Made by a program: the position numbers and the translations under genes. A stretch of DNA of 64,000 nt, taken from NCBI GenBank assembly GCA_020055645.1, contig CM034548.1, positions 868,001 through 932,000 on the forward strand. Direction: 5' to 3'. Origin of the DNA: Tomocerus qinae. Taxonomy: Eukaryota; Arthropoda; Collembola; Entomobryomorpha; Tomoceridae. Below the pieces are notes generated by a model that saw only the letters and a program-made list of their open reading frames with translations, was not told where the DNA came from and made no database searches. Positions 34,377-46,055 of the stretch are shown here, piece by piece (the stretch's first letter is position 1; the number at the start of each line of letters is the position of its first letter).

Positions 34377-34971
34377 ACATTTATACCTTAATGAAGAAAT
34401 ATTACACTGAAAATGCTTTGTGAAAGTAGAAGTGCTCTGTCAACCAGTTTTTAGGTCACAGTCTCTTTCTTTTTCTCTTGATTTTAAACCTACTATGTAT
34501 TTCACTGTACTTTCTAATGAGGTATCACTTTGTACGTTAAAAAGAAAATGAAAGGTTTTGGACTGCAGGATGCTTATGACGCTGCTTTTATTAGCAAAAA
34601 ATTATCTTTTAGTGGTTCAATATCATTGTACTCCAATCGAAATAAGCTAGATTCCTTTGTGTGAATTTTTTCACATTGTTGTGACGGCTAGGGTTTATGG
34701 ACGGGCTCGTTAGCTCTACTGGCGCCCCTGTTCATCCAGACTACCACAAATATACAGTCCATTTCTCCCAACTTGTTACCAGCTCATCCGAAACCATGTT
34801 TTCACCACGATACAATTTCTTATTGGTTGATATTTTTAAAAATGTGGCCATCTGATTAGATATTTCTATGACGATAATACTATAGATTACACAAATGGGG
34901 ACACTTTAGCTTTAACAAAATTTTGTAATTCGGTCAATTTAAAACAACGGAGTCTTATTCTGAACCATTCC
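34377..34971. other. No gene seen
   Basis: AT-rich sequence without ORFs, repeats or motifs that I can assign, up to the start of the 440-bp duplication. Confidence 0.3.
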
Positions 34972-35851
34972 ACTAACTACTAGTTTCCATGTCAATGTAA
35001 ACATTTTATATAACTATCAACTATTCATCCATTCTTCAAGACTATGACAGTTTCTACTTGGGCGATATAGGGGTACACTTAGCTTGTTATACGTTTCTAA
35101 AACTGATATCTATTTAATTAAATCATCATACATATTAAATACACTTTCATACAGTAGGGCAACATCATACAAAGTCACACTATTTGTTAAAAAATTCCCC
35201 ATGTGCCATACGTGTGTGCCATACCCGTTAATTTGAAGCCTTATTTTATCACCTATATAGTGTATGAAACAGTGTACAAAATACCATTTACCACGTACCA
35301 GTCACCAGTGGTAAGTGGTTTTTAATGGTAATTAACGTTAAATACCACTACCTAAAAAGTAGTGGTAAGTGGTATAAATGGTAAAAAATATAAAAAAAGT
35401 TACATTTCAATACTAACTACTAGTTTCCATGTCAATGTAAACATTTTATATAACTATCAACTATTCATCCATTCTTCAAGACTATGACAGTTTCTACTTG
35501 GGCGATATAGGGGTACACTTAGCTTGTTATACGTTTCTAAAACTGATATCTATTTAATTAAATCATCATACATATTAAATACACTTTCATACAGTAGGGC
35601 AACATCATACAAAGTCACACTATTTGTTAAAAAATTCCCCATGTGCCATACGTGTGTGCCATACCCGTTAATTTGAAGCCTTATTTTATCACCTATATAG
35701 TGTATGAAACAGTGTACAAAATACCATTTACCACGTACCAGTCACCAGTGGTAAGTGATTTTTAATGGTAATTAACGTTAAATACCACTACCTAAAAAGT
35801 AGTGGTAAGTGGTATAAATGGTAAAAAATATAAAAAAAGTTACATTTCAAT
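34972..35851. repeat. 440-bp tandem duplication (34972-35411, 35412-35851)
   Basis: The two halves are near identical. I see one difference (GTAAGTGGTTTT against GTAAGTGATTTT). Each contains a piece of the CATACAAAGTCA TIR family and the first 142 bp of the CAGTG MITE with its left target duplication. The duplication therefore happened after the MITE inserted, or is an assembly artefact. Confidence 0.9.
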
Positions 35852-36299
35852 TTTGTTTTTAAATTTTGAATAAAATTTGGTGCTAAGTATGAAATAGCTT
35901 AGCAACGGATGATTGTTGTCACACAATGATAAGTGTTCATTAATCAGGGTTGGATTCAACAATTGGGACACTAATAGCCTTATTTGTCGATTGAGAAATT
36001 AATTGCAATTAAATTGGCGATTCAAATACAATCTTGGTTTCAGTACCATTTTTTATAACTTTCGGTGAGCAATTAGATAAATAGGATTAATTTGATAAAT
36101 TAAGGATCTAATTGGAAATATTTCATAGAAAAGAAAGTTTTAAAACATATTTTAGTAAGTCTGTTGTGTATCTGTACTAATCTGTCTAATCTATCGCTAA
36201 AATTTACCAATTTTACCATTAAATGCATATTTACCAATAAGTGGATTTTTACCACTGTGATGGTAAAAAAGCCTAAAAAGTGGTAAATTTTGTACACTG
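35710..36299. mobile_element. 590-bp hAT MITE with perfect 8-bp target duplication
   Basis: Ends are CAGTGTACAAAATACC and GGTAAATTTTGTACACTG. GTATGAAA flanks both sides (35702-35709 and 36300-36307). There is no transposase. It is the best-preserved member of the family here and defines its ends. Confidence 0.9.
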
Positions 36300-36404
36300 G
36301 TATGAAAAACAACTTTATTATACATCTTACATTTATTATACATGATACCTGATTTATTACGGAGGGCCAATAAAATAAAATCGAAATTGAAATGTTTGTT
36401 CAAA

Positions 36405-36500
36405 CAAAAGAAGGGTGCACACTTTAGGAAAACCAAAAGAAGGGTGCACACTTTAGGAAAACCAAAAGAAGGGTGCACACTTTAGGAAAACCAAAAGAAC
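36405..36500. repeat. 30-bp tandem repeat, three copies
   Basis: The unit AAAAGAAGGGTGCACACTTT plus AGGAAAACCA is repeated almost exactly three times. Confidence 0.9.
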
Positions 36501-36524
36501 GCTGTCGAACTTAAGTAATAACAG

Positions 36525-38160
36525 TGATTTCTGGAAGTGTGCACAAGGCACAAACCTTTATGCCGAAGAGAACTCAGATTAATATTGTAAATAAATCAGA
36601 CTGGAATATGTTCTATGAGGAAGTAATGCCTCCCCCTGATTATAATAACAATAATATATTTAGTCCCAAAAAACGTAAAGTGAAGGTGCTAGACGACACA
36701 ATAACTGTTGTCGAACTTGCCTTGTCAGCCCGAAGACCAAAAAATGGCAAATCCCCTGGGGTCGATGGTATCAAAAATGAAAACCCTCGCACTTTTCAAC
36801 AAAATTATGTGTAAGGAAACTACCCAAGAAGTGGAGTGAAATAGAAGTAGCTTTAATCCATAAAAAGGGAGACCCAAAAATTACAAGGGGATTTCATTAC
36901 TAAATACTCTACTGAAGTGATTTTTTTTATCCTTCTACGCCTTCTAGGGAGGATATCGCTTTGGTCTAATGAAAATAAAACAATCCTCGAAACTCAAGCT
37001 GGATTCGGGCAGAGGAGAGGATGCGATGATCATATCTTTGCCTTAAATGGTATCATTCAATACATTAGATTTAGATATCAAAATAAAGTCGCATAAGCGG
37101 CGTTGGTTGATTTTGAGCGCTGTTTCGATACAGTAAAATTTAATTTAAAAAAAGCGCTTGAAAAGTTAAAATTATGCTCTAAAATTATAAAAAAATTTCC
37201 AAGCGCTCTGCTGTAAAGCCACGATGAAGGTTAGAGCTTATGACGGGCATACTGACCCCATTATGGCAACACAGGTCCTTATGCTGGGCGAAATACGTTC
37301 GCCATTACTGTTTTGTCTGTACGTCCATGACAATTGTGAGCAATCGGTGTTATCTAAGGTTGAAATGGGGGAGGGGTAGGCGTCCATTTGATGATGTACG
37401 CCGACAATTTAATTTTTTTAGCCCCTTTCCCAAAATAATTGCAGTTGAAATTAAACTTACGGTAAATATTGGCAAAACCAAAATTATGACTTAATAAGAG
37501 TGCAGGCACGTATCCAGGAATTTGACCAAGGGGGACCCATCAAAATATATTGGTAAAATTAAGACATATTCGCGCGAAGCGCGAAAATTTTTTGGATTTT
37601 TAACCTTTTTTGACAAAAAAATCGCCTTTTTCTGAAGATTTAGGGGGGGCCCGGGCCCCCCTCTGGATACGTGCTTGTAAGAGTGCTAAGATACTTACTA
37701 CTAAGAAATACTTTTACAATGGCCAGGAACTTCAGGAACTTGAAATGTTTAAATCTTTTACATATTTGAGAGTTCAACCTCAGGACTCTTCCGAAATGCT
37801 GCTAATGATTTTCGGAGAAGACTGACTAGATCATATTCTAGTCAGTTATTTAAAACAAAAATTTTTGGAAATAAAAAATGTTTGAAAGTAGTGCCTAGAA
37901 AATATTTTTCTCTGCTTGCCTTTTAAACTATAGAAGGAAAACATTGAAGCCCTGGGAGCTGAAATTTCGATAAACAATAATTGAAAGATTTTTTATAAAA
38001 ACACAAAATTTTATAGACAACTGTCTCACATTTGGATAAAATTATAATAAACTACGAAAGTGTCAATAAACTACCTCAAGTAGGGAGACCCACGGGAAAT
38101 CCAAGCACTTGCTTTGGAAGCAGATAGGAATATTTTTAAAGGGTAAGGATCAAAGTGTGC
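36525..38160 (+). pseudogene. LINE reverse transcriptase remnant, with a MITE inside
   Basis: The first frame contains ARRPKNGKSPGVDGIKNE, the conserved start of LINE reverse transcriptases. Later broken frames give GISLLNTLLK, a QAGFRQRRGCDDHIF-like stretch near 36995-37040, a VDFERCFDTVKFN-like stretch near 37105-37140 and LYCKATMKVRAYDG-like sequence near 37205-37240. Stops and shifts abound. A MITE interrupts it at 37503-37677. It is a different family or subfamily from the LINE at 1570. Confidence 0.7.
37503..37677. mobile_element. 175-bp hAT MITE with perfect 8-bp target duplication
   Basis: It starts CAGGCACGTATCCAGG and ends CTGGATACGTGCTTG. TAAGAGTG flanks it at 37495-37502 and 37678-37685. 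The interior has a G/C run (GGGGGGGCCCGGGCCCCCC) and a GCGCGAAGCGCG palindrome. Confidence 0.9.
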
Positions 38161-38164
38161 ACTG

Positions 38165-38525
38165 TGCCGGAAATTGAATTTACGGCATTTGGCGGCATGC
38201 CGTGAATCATTTTTTATGATTTTAGCTGTTTTTATACAAATTAATTTGGGAAGTAAGAAATATCAAGATAAATGTGCTTTTATACACAAATATTGTGTGT
38301 TAACTATTATTATATGCCCTTTATTATAAAATGATCGAAATTATATTTTTTGTACTTCAATTAGTTGAATACAACCATTAAACTGTCTCTGCCGTGTATT
38401 ATATATTTTACGGCTTTTACGGCATGCGACATTTGAAAATAATTGACGGCATAATACGGCGGCATCTGAAAATAGTTTACGGCATGCGGCGGCATCTGAA
38501 AATAATTTACGGCATGGACATGACG
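38165..38525. repeat. Degenerate TACGGCATGCGGCGGCAT repeats
   Basis: Short units around GGCGGCATCTGAAAATAATT and TACGGCATG recur irregularly. No gene. Confidence 0.6.
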
Positions 38526-38703
38526 ACTTTTATTTTAGTGAATTAATTCACGTTCTGCCTTCGACTGACGTTACGGCTAATGGGCTAATGAACGTGAATA
38601 ACGCCAGGCTAAGCCAACCTCCCGCCATACATTTCTCCTTTCAGCCATATCTCTATATAATAAAATTATTTATTCCTATGTGGCAAGATCTATCTATGTA
38701 TCT

Positions 38704-40075
38704 CAGAGTTGGGCGATTAATGGCATTTTGGTGTTGGATTACGAATTAACACGATTAAATTCTTGGATTAAAATTACGGATTATAGATTAGAATTATAAA
38801 TCTCTTGGATTTATATGAGGGATTGGGATTAAAATTTATTTGGGATTAAAATTGGATTGGGATTATTATAACGAAATGATTTTATTGGATTAAGGGATTA
38901 GGGATTAATGTAACGCAAAAATTTTGTTGGATTAAGGATTAATATAACTCAATCATTTTGTTGAATAAAGGAAAAAATAACGCAATTATTTTGTTGGATT
39001 AATTAATTATCAACACTAATTGGCGTTGTTACAACAGAATGAGTAGAAATTTCACACAAATCAAGTCACTTATACCGTATTATTTATAAATCGTTTATTT
39101 AAACCATAAATTAACCTTCAAAATAACAAAATGCAATAAAAATTTCACCTTACGAGACGGTTAGTGAAAATATAACTGAATCCACCATAACCCTGTCTCA
39201 AAAATCGCTCACGGACTTGTCATACAAAATATACGGGATTATGGATTAATTATGCGGAATAAGTACGGGATTATGGATTACAGATTAATTAGTTTGAGAA
39301 TAATTAAGGGATTATAGGATTATGGATTATTTTTTTTGCAGAAAAGAGGCGGGATTATAGATTATGGATTTATCAAACAAAATTATTAGCTATGAATTAG
39401 GGATTAGTTAATCCGTAATCCGATTAGTAATCCTTACACGTAATTTTTGCGTTACATTAGTACTATTCACGAGCAATGGATACATTTATTTTGAACGGAT
39501 TGGCTAATAAGGTTTATTAGCGTCGCATTTAGTGCTTGAAATTTGTCGAAAGTTATTTGAATTCCATTAACCACTAAGGGATTTACATACCTAGCCTAGT
39601 ACGTCCACGACACAATGCAACGCAACGCTGAATATTGCATCTGTTGTTAGCAGTCAGCAGCAGAGTCAGCTCAGCACACGTAAAAAAGTATCAGAATCGC
39701 TTTAATCAGATTTATCCACTCTGGACTGGCTAAACTTCTGGGGAAATATTAACCTTTCCCGCTGATAAATTTTAGCTTCGCGGCTGCGTAGAATGGAGGA
39801 TACAAAATATTTGAGCCAAAGTGGGATTTAAGCGTTTTAATCTACAATGAAATGAGTGGTCCTATTAATCCCTAATCCCTTAATCCAATAAAATCATTTC
39901 GTTATAATAATCCCAATCCAATTTTAATCCCAAATAAATTTTAATCCCAATCCCTCATATAAATCCAAGAGATTTATAATCTAATCTATAATCCGTAATT
40001 TTAATCCAAGAATTTAATCGTGTTAATCCGTAATCAGTAATCTAACACCAAAATGCCATTAATCGCCCAGCTCTG
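38704..40075. mobile_element. Large foldback element with GGATTA-rich arms
   Basis: About 200 bp at each end (38704-38907 and 39867-40075) are near-perfect inverted copies. Ends read CAGAGTTGGGCGATTAATGG and, inverted, CAGAGCTGGGCGATTAATGG, which suggests a hAT relative. Inner sequence repeats GGATTA motifs. No transposase. The eight bases on each side do not match. Confidence 0.8.
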
Positions 40076-40111
40076 CATAATAATAATATACATACAATAA
40101 CATAGCATAAC

Positions 40112-40172
40112 GTTAAAAGAGTACTGAGTACACCTCCTCCGCGGAGGAAATGTACTCAGTACTACTCGTTAA
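40112..40172. repeat. 60-bp hairpin repeat, copy 2 of 3
   Basis: It reads GTTAAAAGAGTACTGAGTAC, then CCTCCTCCGCGGAGGA, then the inverted partner ending GTTAAC. See copies at 31984 and 55390. Confidence 0.8.
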
Positions 40173-40560
40173 CATAGGGACCATGTGACCTATCGCCCAT
40201 TGCTAGGGTGCTAAAGCACCTCCTAATTTTCCAAAAAACACACTAATGTTTGAACGTAAATTATCTAGACTGTTTTCTCAAAATTACATGCACCTATTTC
40301 TGAAAATGTAAATTGTCACTTGTAATTTAAAACTATAAAAACCGTAGAGGGTTACGGAGTGACGACAGGGGTAATGACATGACAATACTATGGCCCTGAC
40401 CCGATATTTTGTTTGTTTACTATGACGATTTAAGATTGACATGCCAGTTAACCTCTCAGAAGAAAACAGTCTAGATAATTTACATTCAAACATTAGATAT
40501 CTATCAAAATTTAATAAAAACTAGTTTTTTATATAAGAAAAATCTGCTCACATATTTAAG

Positions 40561-41551
40561 GGATCCAGGAATTTTCACATCTTTTCACATTTCACCACAC
40601 ACTGCAGTTTTACAACCAGCCACTGCAGTTTTACAACCAGCTACTGCAGTTATACATCCACAAACGGCAGTTTTACAACCTTACAAATCTAATGAACTCA
40701 AAGTTTGGTAAAACCTAAATAAATGCTTAATATTTATATTAAGACGAAGTGATATGGTTATATTGCTGAAAGGTTGTTTAATGCATTTAAAGTAAAGAAA
40801 ACAGTCAATGAAAAAGGTTAAACATGGTCAATGTCAAATAAGGATAAGTAATATGTAAACGTTAATTCAATCTTATAATTTACGACGTTTAATGTTTTCT
40901 TTCTCCGATATGTAGCCTGACTCTTTAGCAGGGGGTATTTCATTAGTTGCAGAATTCGTTGCTGGGAATTTCTTTTTCCTCTTTGTTTTTGTGGTGATTT
41001 TTCAGCAAATGAGCAATTGAGCGGCAGTAAATTGCGATGACCACTGTATTGTATGTTGCCATGGTCTTTTTCAACCTATCATCTATGTCTACGTATACTG
41101 ATGCAGACGCTTTCCATTCATGAGAGTCAATCAGTATTAAATTTTGACGCCAGTAAGTTGCTTCATTTCTCAAGTGGCCCATAAACTTCCAAAATGTGGG
41201 ATGATAACAACGAAATCTTGACTGTCCCACGTCCCTATACAATTTTGTTTGACATATTGGACGAAAGATTTTAGTGAATCATGCAACTTTAATCTCAAAT
41301 CAGCAAATCTTGCCTGTACATCAAATGGTGGAACAAACGATAGGGCCAAAAAAAGGGATCTAACTTGAAGACTGATGTCTGAGGAAGGATCATTGTAAAC
41401 ATTCTGCATACCTAGTTCATTACATTTGTAAGGTTGTAAAACTGCCGTTTGTGGATGTATAACTGCAGTGGCTGGTTGTAAAACTGCAGTGGCTGGTTGT
41501 AAAACTGCGGTGGCTGGTTGTAAAACTTTAGATGTGAAAATTCCCAATACC
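40561..41551 (-). mobile_element. MULE-type element with 8-bp target duplication
   Basis: Ends are GGATCCAGGAATTTTCACAT and (inverted) GGTATTGGGAATTTTCACAT. TATTTAAG flanks both sides (40553-40560 and 41552-41559). The arms carry the same 21-bp units as the copy at 18233, but fewer. It contains a transposase fragment on the minus strand. Confidence 0.85.
40943..41547 (-). pseudogene. MULE-like transposase fragment with heptad repeat leader
   Basis: From an ATG at 41547 one frame runs through the arm repeats as VLQPATA heptads (three or more), then DISLQVRSLFLALSFVPPFD and FADLRLKLHDSLKSFVQYV, typical of MULE transposase C-terminal regions. It then loses the WNV..RTNNS segment by deletion near 41215-41230 and continues in a second frame with WKFMGHLRNEATYWRQN. 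The catalytic DDE region is absent. The ATG lies only a few bases inside the element end, so the TIR itself is translated. Confidence 0.65.
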
Positions 41552-41689
41552 TATTTAAGCACCCCCTAAATTTGATTTCTGGATACGCATTTGCTGGTAG
41601 GGATACTAATATTAATAAAGTAATAGACCATTTACAAATGGATGTAAAAAAGTAGCGGCAATAGAGTTAAACAGTGTCTATTTTTAGTT

Positions 41690-42210
41690 TAATAATGTTC
41701 CTTAAATCATTCTGATATCGAACGAGGTATTAAACGATGTTCTAGGACGAATATAACGGAAGTTACGTCAATTTTTGTTTTTATCCCTTTCCCATGTTAG
41801 GGGATGACTGTAACCTACTTAATAGTGTTTTTTAAACCATTTTGATGTTGAACGAGGTATTACACGATTTTTTAGGATGGATAGAACGGAATTTACGTCA
41901 ATTTTTGGTTGTTTTTGGGTTTTCACCCACTTCCCCTGTTAGGGGATGATTGTAACCTACTTAATAGTGTCCTTTGAATCTTTCTGATGTCGACCGAGGT
42001 ATTACACGACTTTTTACGATGCACAGAACGGAAGTTAAGTCAATTTTTAATTTTCGAACCCCACCCCTGGTCAGGGGGTGTGGCCGATTTTGCCCATTCA
42101 CGAACTTCATCTATCTTTTGACCCCTAGAATGCGTATAAAAAGTTTGAACGGATTATCTCATTCCGTTCGAAAGTTATCGTGCTTACGGACGGACAGACA
42201 AACAGACACA
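41690..42210. repeat. Degenerate tandem repeat, period about 130-143 bp
   Basis: Three units contain CGAGGTATTACACGA followed by GAACGGAAGTTACGTCAATT-like sequence, at about 41690, 41821 and 41964. The last runs into a GGACGGACAGACAAACAGAC stretch often seen in insect repeats. Confidence 0.75.
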
Positions 42211-42214
42211 GATT

Positions 42215-42950
42215 GATCATTCCTATAAAGCAGCTGCCCCCTACTTAATAAACCATTGTAACGGAATAACTAGCTTACGAGACACTATACGTATGTAGAG
42301 GGGACGAGAGGAGTAAAATCCTTTTAAAACTGAGAAAAACTACTTTTTTCCCCAAAGAGGCTAAACATCGTAAAATTTTTCAATATTAGGTGACCCCCTT
42401 TCGAACTAAGCGGATCTTATTTCAGGAACTGATCAGATTCATATTGACTATGGTGTAGAATAGTGTAGATGATATTTTCCTGTCATATAAAGATTGATAC
42501 ATTCAGTATTCAGAGTATTCACCATTTGGAGTATTATATAATAAAACATTTGCTTTATATCATACTCTTCCGAAAACTCGGTTATCTGTAACTGTGTCAC
42601 TGTGTCTACGACTATACATACCTTTCAAATTGTTATTTGCTATTAGTTTCTGATAATGTAACTGTTTGCTTGTATTGCATTGTGGATAAGCGCAGAATAT
42701 TTACTATTCATGGCATAGTTAATAATTAGAAGTCTAAAATAAAATTGATATGGAAATTCGTAATTTAATTGGTTTATGGTAAACAAATGTCCACCAATGA
42801 AAACCGTTTTTGAGCTGTCCCGTTCGTTGAGAAATGGTATCGAAAAATGGCAAAACTTGGATAATGTTCTTTTTCAAATAATGTTCAAAAGGGGGATAAT
42901 GTCCTTTTTTATGTATACAGTTTTCTGGAGAAATAAACAATTGATTGTAT
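42215..42950. other. No gene seen
   Basis: AT-rich sequence. Overlapping short ORFs on both strands at 42734-42973 have no recognised motif. Confidence 0.3.
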
Positions 42951-44640
42951 CAATCTACATGTCAATGGATTAAAGTTTAAGACTCGAGTAAAATATTGTA
43001 AGGTATTTATTCAACTAATGGTCTGGGTTTCTACAACTCGCCGTTATCTTCATCAGAGCAATTAACTTCCAAACAATTAAAATTCCTATTATGAATAATT
43101 GTAGTAAACCAATGAGTAAAGGATTCATAAACTTGAATTTTCGATATCTTACAGGTCATAAACAGAAACCGGACAGTTAGTTAAAAACTTCTTTTTATTG
43201 GTGAGAGAGATAGGACTCTGAGATTTTAGGAGTCAAAGTTTGGTAACTTCAGGATTCCAAAAATAAAATTTTATAATTACTTTTAAAAAAACTTTTTTCG
43301 ACTTTTATAAACTGTAAAACGTTACGTAACTATTTGGAAGATAGAAATATTTTTAACTTTTTTGGCCCTTTTTATAATGTATTGTATTTACTATAGTAAA
43401 ACAACTTAACGTTAAACTAAAAAATAGTTAATAGGTACTCATATCGTTGGCGCAATTTATCCGAATAATCTTTGTCAATCATCGCTCATTTATTTCACAA
43501 TTTAGTTTGACTGCTGTTTCTATTGAGCTTCCTTTTTCACAATTCCGAAGCAAAAACAACACGAAGCCGTCCAACATTATTAAAATCATGGATGGATAAA
43601 CTCAAATAGAAAACATATTCTGAACAAAAAAAAAGGTTTCAAAGATACGTGCCTGGTTATCCCAGCAAAGAAATCACAGCAATGAAATATGCCCCTATTA
43701 CGTCCGTGTGTAGGCTGAACGTAGATTTACCATGCAAAAAGATTTATTTGTGGATAGAAGACATAAGATGATGGATAACATTGCATTGAGATACAACTTG
43801 TTCCTTACTTTACACCTGCTATATGATTGATTTAATGTTAAAAAGTGTCGTGTTACTGAGATGAAAATTGAACAAACTAAATATGCTTTCTTAACATTTA
43901 TTAGCCAATGTTTTTAAGAAACTTTCCGTTTTTAGAAACTTTTTTAGTGTTTTTAGATAACTTTTTAACCAACTTTTTCGGAATTTTTGGAAACAAACTA
44001 TTAGATATCTGGTCATCATAAACTAGAAAATCTACTCTGCAATCAAAAATACAGGAAAGAATTAATTGAATCCGGAATTTATATCATTCCCTGTAAAGAT
44101 TGCTAACTATGCTACATCGTAGAAATACAAAATTAGGGTAAAAGAACATTTAACGGACATAAGACATATGCGTGCAGAAACATCAGCCGTTGCATTACAT
44201 GTTGCAGAAAATCCTTCACACATGATATTAGATACAAGAAATTCACAAATTCTTAAAAAAGAATCCAGATACCCGCATAGGAATAGGAAGACCTATGACC
44301 TATGTATTCAAAGTTGCAAATCCCGTATGCATTTAAATACAGGACTAAAAATCAATATTTGGTCATCTCTTCTTTCCTCATATTTTAACTTACAGTATTT
44401 CTAGGTAGTAGCAACATGGCCAATTTCGGAATAACAATAATATTATTACTTAATGCAAGAATTAGCGCGACCATTTGTTTCGTTTACTACAATTATCCAT
44501 AGAGTGAATTTCAATTGTTTGAAAGATAATTGTTCTGATAAAGACATCGGTGAGTTGTCGAAAGCTTGACCATTAGTTGAGTAAATACCTTAAAATGTTT
44601 TCCCCCAGAGTCTTAAACTTTAATATCCATTAACATCAGA
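42951..44640 (+). mobile_element. Penelope-like element remnant with inverted ends
   Basis: About 130 bp at 42951-43083 are repeated inverted at 44512-44640. Between them, near 44065-44280, the plus strand encodes a decayed GIY-YIG endonuclease: SGIYIIPCKDC, then VKEHLTDIRHMRAETSAVAL and HVAENPSH. Stops interrupt it. The terminal repeats contain the TTGTCGAAAGCTTGA motif shared with 13700 and a hammerhead-like core. Reverse transcriptase is not recognisable. Confidence 0.65.
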
Positions 44641-46055
44641 GGATGGAAAAGTCTGAAAGATCATTTCAATCTAAATGGCATAAATTTAAATTAATCCGCA
44701 TATTTGTCTCACCTTAATTCCGGGAATTTGAAGTCTTGTCTCGCTGGCATCAGTTGGCTAGCAAAATTACAACAATTAGTTTTCGAATTCAATTGATAAA
44801 ATTAATAACCAAACAAGAAGGTTAACTATGGAAGAAGACAACAATCGAATAGTTTTATTGGGCAAGGATCTTTCGAAAAGGGGAACAAATATATTTAATG
44901 GGTCAATGAAACTTAAAAAGTCCCTGAAAGTTATGGGATCGGTCAATTTTGGTGTCCCTTAGAATAATTTAAAAGCATAGTTAAAATGTTAATACCCAGG
45001 AAGAATAACATGAATAAGAGGTATTTAGAACATCTATCTATCCTCATTCGAACTTGACACCTTACGCTGTAAGACAGTTGAATGAGAGTTAGAACGCTGA
45101 GCTGTCTATCAAAATAAAATCCCGTTATAAAAGAGTAGGCCTACACCAAGGTCTTAGATCACAGCTAGCTTTGTCTATCAGGTACATTCTATCCTACAGA
45201 GCTTGAAAACTTGAAGAGTCAGCAGGAGGACAGCTGTATGATAGGTGGTAAAAGTAGGCGCGACCAATTGTCATAGTACAAATTGTACTCTCGATTACGT
45301 CGCACAGCATAACTCCGCCTAACTGAAATTTAAGTACGAATCGAATGTACCTGTATAAATAAGAAAATTTTAAATCTACCGCCTTGGGCCTACACTTTTA
45401 TAGTGGGGGCGATTCTTATAGACAATCCCATAGAATAAGCACACTAGTGTAACCTCGCACTTTGTTTATTTATAGAAGTGCAACTTAGAGTAAAGTGCAT
45501 GGGGTCATGGGGTGAATCATAGAATACCCATGCTGGCGGTGAAGCTAGCGCTTCACTATAGAAGACCAGCTTCCATAAGAGAAATGGTCCACACATAGAA
45601 TGAGAATACAATGAGAGAGCGGCTGCGTACGACCAATAGCAAAACGGCTGCGTACCTTGTAGCAACAGCAAGGAGCTCTTGATGAGAGATATACTTGGGA
45701 GACGTATAGAAGCCTAAGCTGGTCTTCCTTATTCCTTGGGGTGAATCACACCTATCCTTCCCTTCTTACAAGGTACTTAACTATGGCACAGTACAGCATA
45801 TAGGATGTGTTACATTGCGGGGATTTTAAAACCAATCTACTCAGCGTGTAGACTAATAGTTAATAATAAGGGACATCATCAAAACTGACCCATTCAATTG
45901 TCAAAGACTTTGAGACCTTTTAGGGATCTTTTCAAGGATTTTTTAGGGATCAATTAAATAGCATCCTAGAAAGATTTTGTGATTTTTTCTAATTGACATA
46001 AATTTCTTCCTTTTTCTTAATTTCGGGGGAGGTATATGTATGGGAGCATGGTACC
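44641..46055. other. No recognised gene
   Basis: Short ORFs only. A minus-strand ORF of 75 codons (45671-45444) has no motif I know. The stretch 45010-45840 is less AT-rich than its surroundings and may be an unidentified mobile element. Confidence 0.3.
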
